Below the pieces are notes generated by a model that had not been told where the DNA came from, searched no databases, and saw only the letters and a program-made list of their open reading frames with translations. A stretch of DNA of 64,000 bases, taken from the NCBI GenBank assembly GCA_014904985.1, contig MU128941.1, positions 232,419-296,418 on the forward strand. The letters are read 5' to 3'. The position numbers were made by a program, and so were the translations under genes. Positions within the stretch are counted from its first letter, which is position 1. Every line of letters starts with the position of its first letter. Shown here piece after piece: positions 46,699 through 59,235 of the stretch. The stretch is from Hydnum rufescens UP504 (taxonomy: Eukaryota; Basidiomycota; Agaricomycetes; Cantharellales; Hydnaceae).

Positions 46699-49600
46699 AT
46701 GAGCTCATCCTCACCAAAGGGTGATCTCCCATCCTTTCCCAAACTCACCAATGGCAACTATACTCCATGGGCACCATGTGCCCAAGGCCACCTCAAATCA
46801 TGAAGCTGCTGGGGTGTAGTGGAGTGGGAACCTGAGCCACCAAAATTTTCCACACCTCCTACATCTACCTCTCCCACAGCAACCACATCTCCCATCCCTC
46901 CAACCCTTCAGATCCTATCAAAGGAATGGATCAAATGGAAATGCCATGATGAAAAAGCTGAAGGACTCATCCTAAGCCTAGTGGAAACTGACCAAGATCC
47001 CTATGCCACAGGAAGCTCGAGTGCTAAAGACCTTTGGGACAAACTCAAGGCAGCCCACAAAGTAGAGCACAATGGCATGACCACCTTCACAAAAGTCAAC
47101 ATGTTCAAACACGAATACAAAACAGGCGACTCCATGCAATCCCACATTGCTGCTTATTCAAATGACAACCACTTACTCCACCAAATTGGTTCCAGACATG
47201 CATTCTCAGATGAGCTCCTCAGCCAACTCCTCCTCATGTCCCTTCCCTGGCCATCAAATTGGGAAATCATAGTCATTTCCCTCATCACTGCCTCATCTGA
47301 CACCTCTCCCCTCACATTCCATGATGTATCCGCATGTCTCCTCCAAGAAGCAAGCTGCCTCTCAGGTAGCGAAGCCACAAGCAAGGACTCTGCCCTCTTG
47401 GCAAAGAAGCCACAAGGCACATGTGACCAAGGAAAGGGAGCAAAGAACAAGGGGAAGAAAGCTGTGAATGACAGGAATGCCATCACCTGTGAATACTGCA
47501 TGAAACCAGGACACAAGATGGATGAATGCTACACCAAACAGCGCTACGAGGAGGCCATGGAAGCCTGAAAGAAAGCTTCCAAGGAGACACTGAAAGCGAA
47601 CATCATGAATATGAAAATGAAAACAAGATGCTCATGTGCTGACTCATCATCATCCGACTCATCAGACTCAGACCACCCAACGGTGTCTGCCCACATTGCT
47701 CAGACCCATCTATCCCCTCAGTGGGAGTCCAATGAAGAAATATTCGTCCTTTCTGCCACCACCCCAGTCTCACACCACACAGACCTGGGAGTAGGGCAAG
47801 AAACCCTTGCACATCCACTCATCATCAATGCCAACCTATCCTCCACATATGACTGTGAAACATTCATTGACTCCGGCTGCTCTTGACACATGTCACCCAG
47901 ATGCGAGTGGTTCCAAGACAACTCATATGAAAGCCTAAAGCAAAACATCCCAATCAGTCTGGGAGACGGATCCACCATCCATGCCACAGCAAAAGGTTCG
48001 ATCAAATTCTGGATGCAAGTTGATGGGACAGAAAGGACCATTATCATCCCCAACATACTCTATGCCCCCAAGCTAGCAACCACCCTACTGTCAGTTGCTG
48101 GCTTTACAACCTGAGCAAAGACCAAACTCATCTTTGAACATGACTATTGCCATGTGATCCTATCTGACACTCAAGTAATTGAAGCCCAAAAAGGCCCAGG
48201 CAGACTATATTGTGTGCTAGGACATCCAATCCTCCCTCCGACACATGCACAGATTGCCAAAGAAACACAGAGCATAAACATCAATGATCTACACCATCGG
48301 ATGGGCCACCCAGACTTCAAAATGCTCAAACAACTTGTGAATGGCAGACTAGTCCAGGGATATGGAACAGTGGGAGGTAAGGCCATCCTCTGTGAAGGCT
48401 GCATACATGGAAAACATAAGTGTCATTCATTCCCTACCCATTCATTCCCATGATCCACTCCCTCCAAATCACCTCTCGACTTAATCCATACAGATGTATG
48501 TGGCCCCCTCAAAGCCACCATTGGGGGAAAACGATACTTTGTCATGTTCATAGATGACAATACATGCCACGTTGACCTGTACCTACTGCGACACAAAAGT
48601 GAAGTAAAAGATGTCTTCCGTGAGTGGAAATCTGAAGTCAAACTCCTCCACAGACACAAAATCAAGAGACTCAGATCTGATAACGGAGGAGAATACATTG
48701 ACAAGAAGCTCAAATCTCTCTTCAAAGAGCATGGGATAAAGCATGAAATGACAGTCCCTGATACACCGGAACAGAATGGGCTCACCAAATGAATGAACCG
48801 AACCATTGTTGAGAAGATCCGATCAATGCTTTGGGATACAGGCCTGTCACAAGGATTCTGGGGTGAGTGCACCCACACAGCTGTATACCTCATCAACCTC
48901 AGCATGGCATCAGCGCTCAACAAAGCAACCCCCTATGAAATGTGGCACAGCCAAAAACCCTCCATCCTCCACCTCCGCCTGTTTGGATGCCAAGCCTACG
49001 CACACATCCCAAAGGCCCACTGCACCAAACTGGACTCAAAAACATGGAAATGTGTCATGGTCGGTTACCAACCCAATGCAAAAGCATACAGGCTTTGGGA
49101 CCCAGCTCGTCACAAAATATTCACATCTCGAGATGTTATATTCAACCTTGACAAGAACTCCAGTCAAAAGGGTGCTGGCAATACCTCCAACCCCATTGCC
49201 GAAAATGACACCCAATTCGCGACAACCGATGATTCAGACTGGCCCGGACCTGAGGACAACAGCACAAGCATGATTCCCCCTATCCAACCCACAGCCCCCT
49301 GTTGGAAATGGAGGACAGAACTCGAAATGTTAGGTCCAGTCACCAACCTTGGGAAACGTATCCCGAAACCCTCATGCAAGATCCAAGAGCAAACTGAAAA
49401 CCCAGTACCAGAACCCATAGCAGAACCCCCCCCAGACCTGACACCTGCAAGCCCACCTGAGATCCCTGAGACAAATGACGATACCCAAGAGGACACCCTT
49501 GGCCATCTCGCTTGCAGCCTTGCATCCTCACAGCTCACTGAGGAACCATGTACCCATCATGAAGCAATGAGTCAGCCTGATGCAGTCAAGTGGGAGGAAT

Positions 49601-51168
49601 CGGTACAAAGGGAATTTGCAGCCCTTCAAAAGAACAATGTCCTTCGTGAGTGTGAACTGCCACCAGGCTGAAAGGCCATTGGTGCATGATGTGTATTTTG
49701 ACTCAAACGAAATGCTGATGGCACCATTGAGTGATACAAATGCAGACTAGTCACACAAGGATTCACTCAAATATATGGCATAGACTACTTTGAAACAGAG
49801 GCCCCTGTGGCAAAAATACAATCCATTCACCTACTCCTCACCCTCAGTGCATCATTATCCTTTCACCTCCACCAATATGACTTCGACACTGCATACCTCA
49901 ATGGTAAACTTGAAGAGGAAATATACATACAAATCATCAATAATGTAGACAACCTGAAAGGGAAGGTATTCCAACTCATGTGGTCCCTCTATGGATTGAA
50001 GCAGGCAGGCTGAGTCTGGAATGACATGCTCAACCCTGAGGTCACAGAACTAGGATACATACACTGCAGCACAGATAGATGTGTGTACATTTACCGCAAA
50101 GATGGCACAATCATATTCATTGCTATCTATGTGGACAATATGCTCATGCTCAGCAACAACGACACCCTAATGAGGAAACATGCCACCGCACTCGAACAAC
50201 ACTTCCCGATGCGCAAAGTTGCTGAATCCAATGCAACAACCCAATTCCTACTGTTGGGAATCAATGCAACATATGACCACACTGCCAGATCAGCCTCATT
50301 CAACCAAATATGCTATATATGTGACATGCAAGAGTGCTATGGCCTCCAAGATGCCCACCCGGCATCCACTCCCCTCTCATCCAGCTTCAAAGCCACCACA
50401 GGAGACTGTCCCTCCACTCCGGCCAAAAAGAAGGATATGGAAAATGTGCCTTATCAAAGCCTCATTGGGAGCCTCATGTACGCAACAATGTGCACATGCC
50501 CGGACATAGCATTCACAGTGGGAGCACTATGTAAGTTCAATGCAAACCCAGGACGATGCCACTGGAACGAGGCAAAACAGATCCTCCATTATGTCATATC
50601 TACCCAAGACCTTGCCCTCACCTATGCTGGGAGCTCAATAAATCTGAGTGACTCATTGACTGCACTCATATGTGCATACTCTGACTCAGATTATGCTGGA
50701 AATATTGACAACTGCTGATCAACCAATGGATATGTGACCATGATGGCCGGCACAGCCATATCATGGAGCAGCAAGCTCCAACTGATCGTGGCCCAGTCAA
50801 CTGGCAAAGCCGAGTATGTTGGATCCGCAATTGCAGGAATGGAAATCACATGGATCCGCAACTTCCTCACAGAACTAGGCTTCATGCAGCACTCACCAAC
50901 AGTACTCAACCTTGACAACACAAGCTCCATCCAATGGAACAACAACCCAACCAACAACAGCTGCACCAAACACATCCACTCACGCTACCACTACACCCGC
51001 CTGGAAATCACTCAGCACAACATTTCTGTCATCCACTGCCCGACCCAGGAAATGATTGCAGATATTCTGACGAAAAACCTGAACTGTTCAGTGCACAAGA
51101 AATTCATCCGGATGCTAGGATTGGTCCAGTGCCTGAGTGGGAGTATTGCAGGTGGCATGAGCACCTGA
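46699..51168 (+). pseudogene. copia gag-pol, one frame with twelve internal TGA codons
   Basis: A single frame of about 1,490 codons with domains in copia order: gag with a CCHC knuckle (CEYCMKPGHKMDEC, about 47491-47532); protease (TFIDSGCS, about 47860); pre-integrase (LHHRMGHPDFKML); integrase (HTDVCGPLKATIGGKRYF, LRSDNGGEYID); RT (FDTAYLNGKLEEEIYIQ, IYVDNMLMLSNN where YVDD is usual); RNase H (SDYAGNID, KAEYVGSA). Internal stops are TGA at 46801, 47566, 47884, 48112, 48451, 48790, 49669, 49687, 49699, 49732, 50011 and 50716; there is no TAA, TAG or frameshift. At least nine fall where copia relatives have arginine, fitting CGA-to-TGA change. The Asp-to-Asn change in YVDD may also abolish RT. 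Confidence 0.9.
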
Positions 51169-51391
51169 CTGGAATTTGCATCTGGAGTCCCCAATAGGCA
51201 ACCCCTGAGACGTGCCTTCCCCTTTCCCTCAGCCATATAGCCATAGTGCGTATGACTGAGGTACGGTCCACCTATCTTGTCCCATCCCCATATCAACCCA
51301 ACTCACACATGTATATAGTTATCTGTCTAATAGGTACATAATACATCAGCCATATAGCTGTAGCATGTATGACTGAGTTATCCATCTAATA
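51144..51391 (+). repeat. 3' LTR of the large copia element
   Basis: 248 bp, partner of 46426-46640, followed by the ACAAA duplication. The gag-pol frame runs eight codons into it. Confidence 0.9.
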
Positions 51392-51396
51392 ACAAA

Positions 51397-52547
51397 TAAG
51401 TGTAGTGTAGGGGTTTTCTCCCAATGTTCAGAAGAAAACAAGAGCAAGTTGAACAACAGAGTCTAGACTTAGTCTTAAGTAAATGACAAGGAATTGGTTC
51501 TTATTACTGAAATAGGCATAAGAATCAAGAACTGGATATAGGGGTAGAGAGAGAGTGGAGGGTTTGGATAAGAGAGGTGAAAGGTTGGGAGGTTGGTAAA
51601 TAAGGGCTAAAGTGTGAGAAGGGTGTGTAGTTGATCAAGGACTTAGGTAAGACTTGTTACAGGTTACTAAGGGCCTTAAATCCTCTCCAAGTGTACTGAA
51701 GATCTACCTCTTGATAAGCTGTGCTAGACTTATTTGTGCTAGGCTTAAGCTATTGAGGACTTGGTCTTCCAATACTTGTGAAGTCAGATTTCTCCTTTTC
51801 TACTGTAGAACTTAGTCTAGTGTGTCTAAGGTGATCTGGATGTGTGAAGAATAGAGTGATTGTTGGGGAATCCCCTCTTTTTCTTGTTGTTCTACCTAAG
51901 ATTCCCCTCCTTTTATGCCTGTCAGGAAGCCCCTATTACAAAGCATTCCCTGTCTAGTTATAGAAGGATGGGAAATGAACCTATTGTCCTATTCTAAAAA
52001 TATCCTATGACTCATCTACTCTATGACTCATATTTCTATGACTCATATATCCTATTGTTCTTAAATGAACTTATTGTTCTATTCTAAAAATACCTTATGA
52101 CTTACACCTTCTAGAAAGACACAGCCTGTATTCTAGAAGGGTGTAGTGCTGAGATGGTTCTGGAAGGGTGCAGTCTGTGTTCTAGAAGAGCACAGCATCT
52201 CCTAATGGTGTTGCTATGGCACCTTTATGAGGTCCAATTTAAGGTTGTTATGGCCCTTAATGTTTCCTTCAATATTGACAGCCATTTATGGATCAAAAGG
52301 ACTCTTAAGTCATGAGATGCCCTACCAGGTTACCTAATTACACATCTAGGTCACCCAGCTTTACTAGTGTGGCTGCCTGGTAAGACTTAGAGCTGAAATA
52401 GCCTAAATTGCATTTCTTTGACCCAGATATGCTTGTACTTCTACAAGTGGCATAGACTTTTCATCACAGTCCCTTGTGATCACTGTAGTTTTACAAGGCT
52501 TTTTGGACAAGTGGAGACTTTTATTGTCTCAAAAATGTGGACTACAT
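51397..52547. other. AT-rich spacer with direct repeats
   Basis: No gene. A ~42-bp sequence (GAACYTATTGTYCTATTC...CCTTATGAC type) occurs near 51976 and 52065, with differences that are mostly transitions. TTCTAGAAGG/TTCTGGAAGG words recur at 52110-52190. Confidence 0.45.
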
Positions 52548-52883
52548 CTAGGTATTGAGGTCATAGTCATGGAAGCTTCTAACAAAGATAGCTCTCAGAC
52601 ATGTCTTGGGATCTACTTTGTTGTCTACCAAAAGATGTAGAAAAACACTCACAAAAAAATCCTTTGATTTAGAGTTGAAACTGCCATGGGAAAACTGTGC
52701 TTTGTGGCTGTCACCCTCATTGGTATTGGCCTCATTGTTGTTGGGGGTTGTAGGTTGTTCCAAAGTAGTGTCCTCTTGGTTGAAGTGAAACTTAATGGCA
52801 ATGATTCGTGCATGGATAAGAGTAAGAGGAGATGCTGTAATGTCATTTGTGAACCAGCCATGATCACCAGTGTGATACTGCAA
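52548..52883 (-). CDS. Hypothetical ORF or decayed exon, 111 residues
   Basis: Minus-strand open frame (GDHGWFTNDITASPLTLIHA, LRAIFVRSFHDYDLNT). The composition looks protein-like, but neighbouring minus-strand frames carry stops. No family recognised. Probably a relic of an AT-rich accessory gene. Confidence 0.3.
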   Translation of the reverse strand: MQYHTGDHGWFTNDITASPLTLIHARIIAIKFHFNQEDTTLEQPTTPNNNEANTNEGDSHKAQFSHGSFNSKSKDFFVSVFLHLLVDNKVDPKTCLRAIFVRSFHDYDLNT

Positions 52884-54404
52884 GTAATCTGATTGAGGGT
52901 TATTGATATTGAGCCTAATAATAAGGTGGGTGTAGATGGACAGTGTTCCTATTCACCAGGTTAATGTAGGAGAGCTACCCTGTCCATGCTCTGCACACAC
53001 CTTTTTGGATATGGGCCTTGCATGGTTTCTCAAGAGTTGTAGATGTCATTGCTGTAGTCATCATTGACATCTGGCTACTTTGCTAGTGTTATTTTCTCAC
53101 CTGCCCTTGGCACAGCCTTGGGACTTATGTATCACTGGTGAATGAGAGATGGAGGAGACAATGTTTTATGGGGTGCAGTTTGGGGCTCTTTAAGTGCTGG
53201 AATGGATTTATGTTGGCAGTTATTTTGCAGATACCTGTATATGGTGGACACACCAATATGATGGCATTTCAATTTCTCTTTAATACTCATGGGATACAGA
53301 TCTCAGTATATTAATTTTTCTGCTATTTGTATCTCATTTCCAACCCTGGATCTTCTCACATACCCTTCAGAAGAACTTCCTACAGGCATGTGTTATGATG
53401 TATAAGCAGGTTGGGCAATAGTACAGTGGTTAATCATTTGTGGTGTTGACCTTGGCTTTGGAGTGCTTGCTGGAAGGAATACTCCATTCCAGTGTGACAT
53501 CATGAAATGGTCCATGCCCCTGTATTCTTTTGATGGTAACTGAAAGTGGGTGGGTCCAGCCATATGGTATGTAGATCACATCAGTATTGGTCACAAGGTC
53601 ATTTCAATAGTCAGGGATGCAGAATATGTTATTGAGTGTGATGACACATTGGATATCCATGATATGATTTTGGTCAGGGTTTATGGGGTTGGGGCAAGAA
53701 AATGTGGTGTGGTTGGATTCAACAGAGGTCCATGCCATAGACCTGCATGGTTTGGTGGCAATGGCTGCCATCTGTGCACATGAATTTTGATGTGAGGTGG
53801 ATGTGACATTATGTGGGTACCTTGTGGTGAACCAGCTGCCTGGCACTTGGCTTTATACCTATGGCCTGGGTCCTTATGCTGATCACTTGAGGGTCCCTAG
53901 GGATGTGGCTTCTTATTAATTGCCTGAGTAATCTAAATATTGATTGCTGGTCAGCTGAGAGTTTCCCTTTGATTTCCCAGTCCTGTACTTCCTTCCCTTT
54001 TTTAGAGTTGGCCTTTCTCTTTCTGTGGCTCATCTCTCCCCTTTTTAAATAAATAAAATATATTTAAAATGGGGGGAGATTTGGAAATAAACAAAGTACT
54101 GAAAGGAGGGAAAGAAAAATTGAGGAACTGAGTTCCTCCTACTATACAAGATGTTCCAGGCCAGGGTGAGGAGCAGAAGGGAAAGGAAAAGGAAGGGAAG
54201 AAAGTAAAGAGAGGAAGGAAAAGGGAAATAGAAGTACAACCTGAGTCAGGTGATGATACATCAGCTTATACCCAGTGGCCTAGGTTGAGGCACTACTGGA
54301 CATGTAGCTTTTACATACTGTCAGCCTTATCTGAGAACACAGTCTTTGAGTGGTACAGCAAATTAAGAGAAAGAGAAGAGAGAAGAAGAGACAGAGATGG
54401 GCAT
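52884..54404 (-). other. Possible decayed minus-strand coding DNA
   Basis: A coding-like minus-strand run lies at about 53350-53610 (TDVIYIPYGWTHPLSVTIKR; LYYCPTCLYIITHACRKFF) interrupted by stops. A purine-rich block at 54090-54230 is low complexity. No intact gene. Confidence 0.3.
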
Positions 54405-55022
54405 TTAGGAAAGGTTAGATTTTACAGGAGCCTCATGTATGGCTTCAGTGTCAAGGACAGGAAGTTCCATGGGTTCAACTGTTAGGGTTACCTCAACTTC
54501 AAGGGAGTTGGTATTGGATGGGGTGTATGTTGGGGAGAGTGGTGGAGTTAGTGGGTCTTGGATGGTCACATCAAGTAGGTACTGTTCCATCTCAAAGTCA
54601 GTGAACAGACCCAGAGCTGCAGCTAACTCCTCTCCAGTTAGTTGACTGCACAAGCTCCTAATGAGTTTACAGAACCAAGACAGTTCCTGAGGGGGTGACA
54701 AAATCTTGGGTATGATTTTGAGGTGCTCATGCCATTGTAAAGTGAGAAGCAGGTATTTGAGGGGTGGAGCAATGAGATGGTATATGGCAAATGCACATAC
54801 AGGACTGGTTTGGATGTTATGTTCCTGAATGATGAAGCCAAGGTGCTGGACAATTGATCCAAGGGCAGTTGAGGATGTAATAGGAATAGTAACCATGGTG
54901 TCCATGGCTTGGTTGAGTTCCTTAACAAAGGCTGCTAGCTGGGACAGCTGGTTTGCTGTACTATCACTTGTTTTGACTACACTTTCAGCCTGCATTGTAC
55001 TGACTGTAGGAGCTGCTCTCAA
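54405..55022 (-). CDS. Hypothetical ORF, 205 residues
   Basis: Minus-strand frame with Leu-rich helical character (QLSQLAAFVKELNQAM, SWFCKLIRSLCSQLTGEELA) and a Pro-rich part (DPLTPPLSPTYTPSN). No domain recognised. Another minus-strand ORF upstream (55294-55761) may belong to the same gene. Could be a lineage-specific or transposon-derived protein. Confidence 0.4.
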   Translation of the reverse strand: MRAAPTVSTMQAESVVKTSDSTANQLSQLAAFVKELNQAMDTMVTIPITSSTALGSIVQHLGFIIQEHNIQTSPVCAFAIYHLIAPPLKYLLLTLQWHEHLKIIPKILSPPQELSWFCKLIRSLCSQLTGEELAAALGLFTDFEMEQYLLDVTIQDPLTPPLSPTYTPSNTNSLEVEVTLTVEPMELPVLDTEAIHEAPVKSNLS

Positions 55023-55293
55023 TCTCCCTTAACAGCATGTTGGTCCTCCAATACCATCCTTTGATGATCCTCAAGGTCCTTGCACATTTCTGCCAGCAAG
55101 TCTGCCTCTTATGCATGAGCCCAATCCCAGATCCTTTGATGTTGTTTGAACTCACAGATCCAATGATTCAATCAGTGCTCATGCTCAGTGAGATTGTAAG
55201 GATCAACCTGCCTAGGCTTAAATGGTGGGAAGAATTGGTGGTTCTCCTGGCTGGAGGTTTGCTTTGTGGAGTGATGGTGGTAGGCAAGGTATT

Positions 55294-55761
55294 TCATGGA
55301 AAGGGTGGAGTTGGGCATCTCATGCCAGCAGTTACTTGTGGGGATGAGAGGATTGTATGAAGGGTGAAGGTGATGGTTTGCTGAGTCATGGGAAAGGGAG
55401 AAGGATTAATATTTCCTTTGGTGGGTCTGCTTTCAGGTTGTGTGGGTCCATCCACCATGAGAGACTGGGTGTAGCTAGGTCTGAACACACCTGTGTAGAA
55501 AGTGGGCAAGTGGATGAGACCTGGGTGGACTTGATCGCATGGTTTGTCCAATATGCTTGGCAGGGGTTTGAACTCCCAGATTGGAGGAAGCCCTATTGAG
55601 GTTGGAGGCCTTGTGTCCTCCCAAGGATTCAGGTCAGTGACCAGAGCAGTGGTGTCTGAAGGAGGCGCAGATGACTTGGATTTTTGGTTAGGGTACATGT
55701 TGTGGTTACTAGCTACAGGATCATGTGAGGTAGGCAGATTCCTGATGGTTGTTTGCCTCAA
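55294..55761 (-). CDS. Hypothetical Pro/Thr-rich ORF, 155 residues
   Basis: Minus-strand open frame (LPPIWEFKPLPSILDKPCDQ) with many Pro, Ser and Thr, probably disordered. It may be an exon or relic of the same locus as 54405-55022. Confidence 0.35.
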   Translation of the reverse strand: MRQTTIRNLPTSHDPVASNHNMYPNQKSKSSAPPSDTTALVTDLNPWEDTRPPTSIGLPPIWEFKPLPSILDKPCDQVHPGLIHLPTFYTGVFRPSYTQSLMVDGPTQPESRPTKGNINPSPFPMTQQTITFTLHTILSSPQVTAGMRCPTPPFP

Positions 55762-57998
55762 TGGTCCCTGGTAGCAATAATGAGCTTTTCAGGGGTTGTG
55801 TGAAACTGGTGATTGATTGTTGTTATTGCAGTCACTTGAGTCAAATGATGGCTTGGGGTATATGAGCTTAGGAGCTTCATCAGGAGAGAGAGATGCTGGT
55901 TTTATTGAGAAGGATTGGGCTCAGTGAGGGAATTTGGGCTGGGAGTGAATCCAGTTTGAGGTCATGAGGGTATCTTCTGGGATGGTGACACACCTCTCCC
56001 ATTCACACTGATTCCATTTTGTGATGCCCAGTCAACAAACTTTTTGACAGTGTCAGGATTGCTGTAAGCAGCTGGCAGTGCAGGTTGACTATTAGATGAG
56101 AATTTGTTGCAATATTCTTTAGTTGACTCCTCTAAAGTCAGGACTGAGAATATGTACTTCTCATCTCCCAAACTTAGCTCAGGCCCTGGCAAGTGGCCAT
56201 TACCCATTTCTGTATTCTTGGTTCAGTTGAGGTATGCAAGGTGCCTCTTCTGTTTCAGGCCTTGAACCAGTGCATGGAGTGGAAGTTTTTGGTCAGGAGA
56301 GGGAGGATGTAGTGGAGGGGAAACAGTTTGATGCATGCTTTGCTGATCATTGGTTTTAAATTCCAGAGTACTGCCATGGTTAAATAGTGAGAGTCTCAGT
56401 GCAGACTCAGGCTTCAGGAATCAGTTTTTGTTCAACAGGTTGTTGGTGTATATGAGAGGATCAGTGTCTGGTGTAGAAGATGCTTTATAGCTCTGCAGAA
56501 ATTACTAACACCACCAGATGTTGGCTAAGGTTATAGGGATTGGGAATGAAAAGGTATGGGAGGGCCTCAGGTTAGTCTCAATGAGTTGATTGACTTACTA
56601 GTTATAGGAATGATATGGATGACTCAGATATGATGTAATGTTTCTAACTCTAGTTGGACTACTTGTATCACAATTGTCAAATTGAAACTTAGAGGCTATT
56701 TCTGATTTAAAACTTTTATGGGCTTGAACTTATTATTGTATGATTCAGGGCTTAGATGTCTAGCAACACCTACACTGAGGGTCCTACAACTATCTACAAC
56801 TTCTTGTTGTTGCTCTGAGTATGCCTTTCAGTCACTGGGCCACTTGAATTTCTCATCTGTAACTACTTTATTTTGAGGGGAGTCTTCTCTAAAAGCTACC
56901 TAAAACTACAAAACTTGATTCCTTATATGCATTTTTGGATGTCTGTGTACTTTTCTGCATCAAAGTCTGTGTGATGTTTGGATGACTAAATCAGGCTGAG
57001 TCATATCTTTTGCTTAGTCATACTTTTGAGTCTGGGTTTTTGATTACAAATCTTGGTTACATAAGCATATTTTTTTGACATGTAGAAAACTTTTATTTTT
57101 GATTGTCAAATGGAGTCATTTCAACTAAGTTTCCTTGATATCTTTGGGCAGTAGCAAGATAAGGTTGTCCTAAACACTCCAACAGATCATTGATTGAGGT
57201 CTAAGGTCAGAGCACTTCCAAACTTGCATTTTCAGATACTAGACAGTTATTCCTTCCCCAGATGGCAAACACTTTAGATTGCAGTCCCTTGCAATGCACT
57301 GAAAATTCCTACTTCTGCCACCCATATTCAGTAAAAACTTCATCTTCATTCCTTCTACTTTTCCACTCTTGAAACCACCAAGTCCATCCTTCCATCCACT
57401 GCAATGCCTTGTCCAATGTAAAATGTTGTGCTTGATAAATTTGACTGATTGTTAGGTAAATATCTGCTCTTGCTTGATTAAATGGTCTTTTTTGCATGAA
57501 GAAAACCTGTCACCCTGGACAGCATCTATTACTTCCAGATTGAGAACAGAGGTTGGGAATACTCAAGGAGGTATCTTGTCACCAGTTGGAATTCATAAGA
57601 CAACTACCAGGACAACTTTGAGGTCCTTTCATTGGTAGGGGGCATAGTGATCTTGTAGGCAGATAATGTATTTTGTCCACTTGATGCTTTTTGATAGAAT
57701 GATCCCTTCAAATGAATTTTCAGGCATAGGAGAATAGCAAATGGGAGTGGAGGAACTGATGCAAATGAAAGGATCATTGTCAATGTGATTGAAATGGTGA
57801 TAGACAAGTGAAAGTTGCTGGATAGGCATGGCTGGGGCTGATGCTAACAAGGTCTGTATTCAATGGGCCCTTTATAACTATTTCTTTAAGACCTCATGAC
57901 TCTTTCCTTTTGCATCAAACCAGCCCTGAAAATCATTGTTCTTTTGTAATTCTTTTTTTTTAGGAAATGAGAAGGGGGGGAACTGGAAAAGATGTGAT
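55762..57998 (-). other. AT-rich DNA with short minus-strand coding-like pieces
   Basis: Short minus-strand ORFs with protein-like composition occur at 55962-56207 (NPDTVKKFVDWASQNGISVN) and 57309-57497 (TLDKALQWMEGWTWWFQEWK). No complete gene can be built; the rest shows nothing. Confidence 0.3.
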
Positions 57999-58409
57999 TC
58001 AAACACATGCATCAAAGGGATCATGGGTGAAGAGGGGATGGATACAAGCTTCCCTTTCAGGGGCATTCTGGACTGTGATCCCTAATCTAACTTCAACTTT
58101 AAAGTTAGGACTCTCAGGTACCACAGATTTAACCACCATCCAGTTCAGATACACCCTAGTAAACTTCCTCTCCTTGGCAAGTTGATCTGGACAAAACCAT
58201 CCTGGTTTTCCAGCCTGGAATGAAAGATAAAATGATGCCTCATCCTCTACAAGAAGGAATAACTCAATGAACTTCTTGGTTCCTGATTCTTCTTTTGATA
58301 TATCATTTAAAGACCCTGGGAGACTTGAAGGACTAATCATACCTTCTGTGCATTTTTCAACAGCTGGGACAATAGTAGGGTCCATTGGGAATAAAAGAAA
58401 AATGGGCAA
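57999..58409 (-). CDS. Hypothetical ORF, 136 residues
   Basis: Minus-strand frame (KPGWFCPDQLAKERKFTRVY; LNWMVVKSVVPESPNFKVEV) with convincing protein composition. Unknown family; possibly an exon of a larger decayed minus-strand gene that also includes 58647-59162 and 59983-60330. Confidence 0.4.
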   Translation of the reverse strand: MPIFLLFPMDPTIVPAVEKCTEGMISPSSLPGSLNDISKEESGTKKFIELFLLVEDEASFYLSFQAGKPGWFCPDQLAKERKFTRVYLNWMVVKSVVPESPNFKVEVRLGITVQNAPEREACIHPLFTHDPFDACV

Positions 58410-58646
58410 TGGGTTCTAAGAGAAAGATGAGATGAGAGAAAGGAGGAGAGAAGGAACCCAAACAAACTAAGAGGAATGAGAGGAGGAGAATGGGGTTCTG
58501 GAATGACTTTTGCTGTCCTTTTATCCTCATCCTGAGTTTGACATAATCTCCTTATTTGTTTTACTTCTGGCAGCTGTCATTCCCTTGTGAATCATTTTTA
58601 AATTCAAATCCCATCCTTTGCTTTTATTCTATTTTTAGCATATGAA

Positions 58647-59162
58647 TCACATTTGAAAAGAAAAAACAGCTGTCTGGATTCCAGATCTTTTTGAATCAGA
58701 GATGATGAAGGAATTTACACATAGAATGTCTGACAGATCTCTGGTGAAGTGGGTTTGTGATGGAATAAATGAAAGACATGAAGGGAGAGATGGGTGGGAA
58801 AGGAAAATCCTTGGGCTCCAAGATTGATGATAGGAGAATGTTCCCAAATGAACAATCAATGTGTTGGTAATTGATGGGAAGTAGGATCATAACAAAGGCA
58901 AAATTGTATTTGTCCATGGATTTGATGTAGGCTTGAAAAATGAATGGGATGCCTCTGGGAATATACACCACCATCAATCCACTTGCATCCTCCACTCCAA
59001 GGTGGAAAATGACTTTGCCAAACCCCTTTCACTTGATGAATTGATGGGACAGATTGAATACATCATTGGGATATTTGTAATGTGGGTAACATCCTTTGGG
59101 ATATGAGAATTTGATTGCAGACATGATGAGTGGTAATAGAATGATCTTGGGGGATTCTGCAT
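58647..59162 (-). pseudogene. Minus-strand coding relic of unknown family
   Basis: Two overlapping frames together give a coding-like chain (IKFSYPKGCYPHYKYPNDV, then a stop, then FGKVIFHLGVEDASGLMVVY and FAFVMILLPINYQHIDCSFG). Not recognised. The solo LTR at 59236 has inserted just upstream of it on the minus strand. Confidence 0.35.
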
Positions 59163-59235
59163 AATTCAGTGTTCCTTAAATTGCTTTATGGAAGTTGGCA
59201 TTTAATTTCTTGGGATGGGGACTTAATTAGATACC

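Larger units (their letters stand above)
46426..51391 (+). mobile_element. Full-length Ty1/copia retrotransposon with TSD
   Basis: 4,966 bp with LTRs 46426-46640 and 51144-51391, target duplication ACAAA on both sides (46421-46425, 51392-51396), half-tRNA-Met primer-binding site (46641-46656), and a polypurine-like GAGTGGGAG before the right LTR. The LTR termini are TATTG...TAATA rather than TG...CA. The gag-pol frame is continuous from 46699 to 51168 without frameshift but holds twelve TGA codons, so it is not autonomous now. Confidence 0.93.

Noticed and set aside
46699..51168. Alternative genetic code (TGA as arginine or another residue)
   Set aside because: TGA is a normal stop at the ends of host genes here, CGA codons are still used in the same element, and CpG deamination explains the pattern more simply.
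46699..51168. Classical Neurospora-type RIP at CpA
   Set aside because: The observed changes are at CpG (CGA to TGA, CG to TG or CA), not preferentially CpA, and density is lower than expected from RIP.
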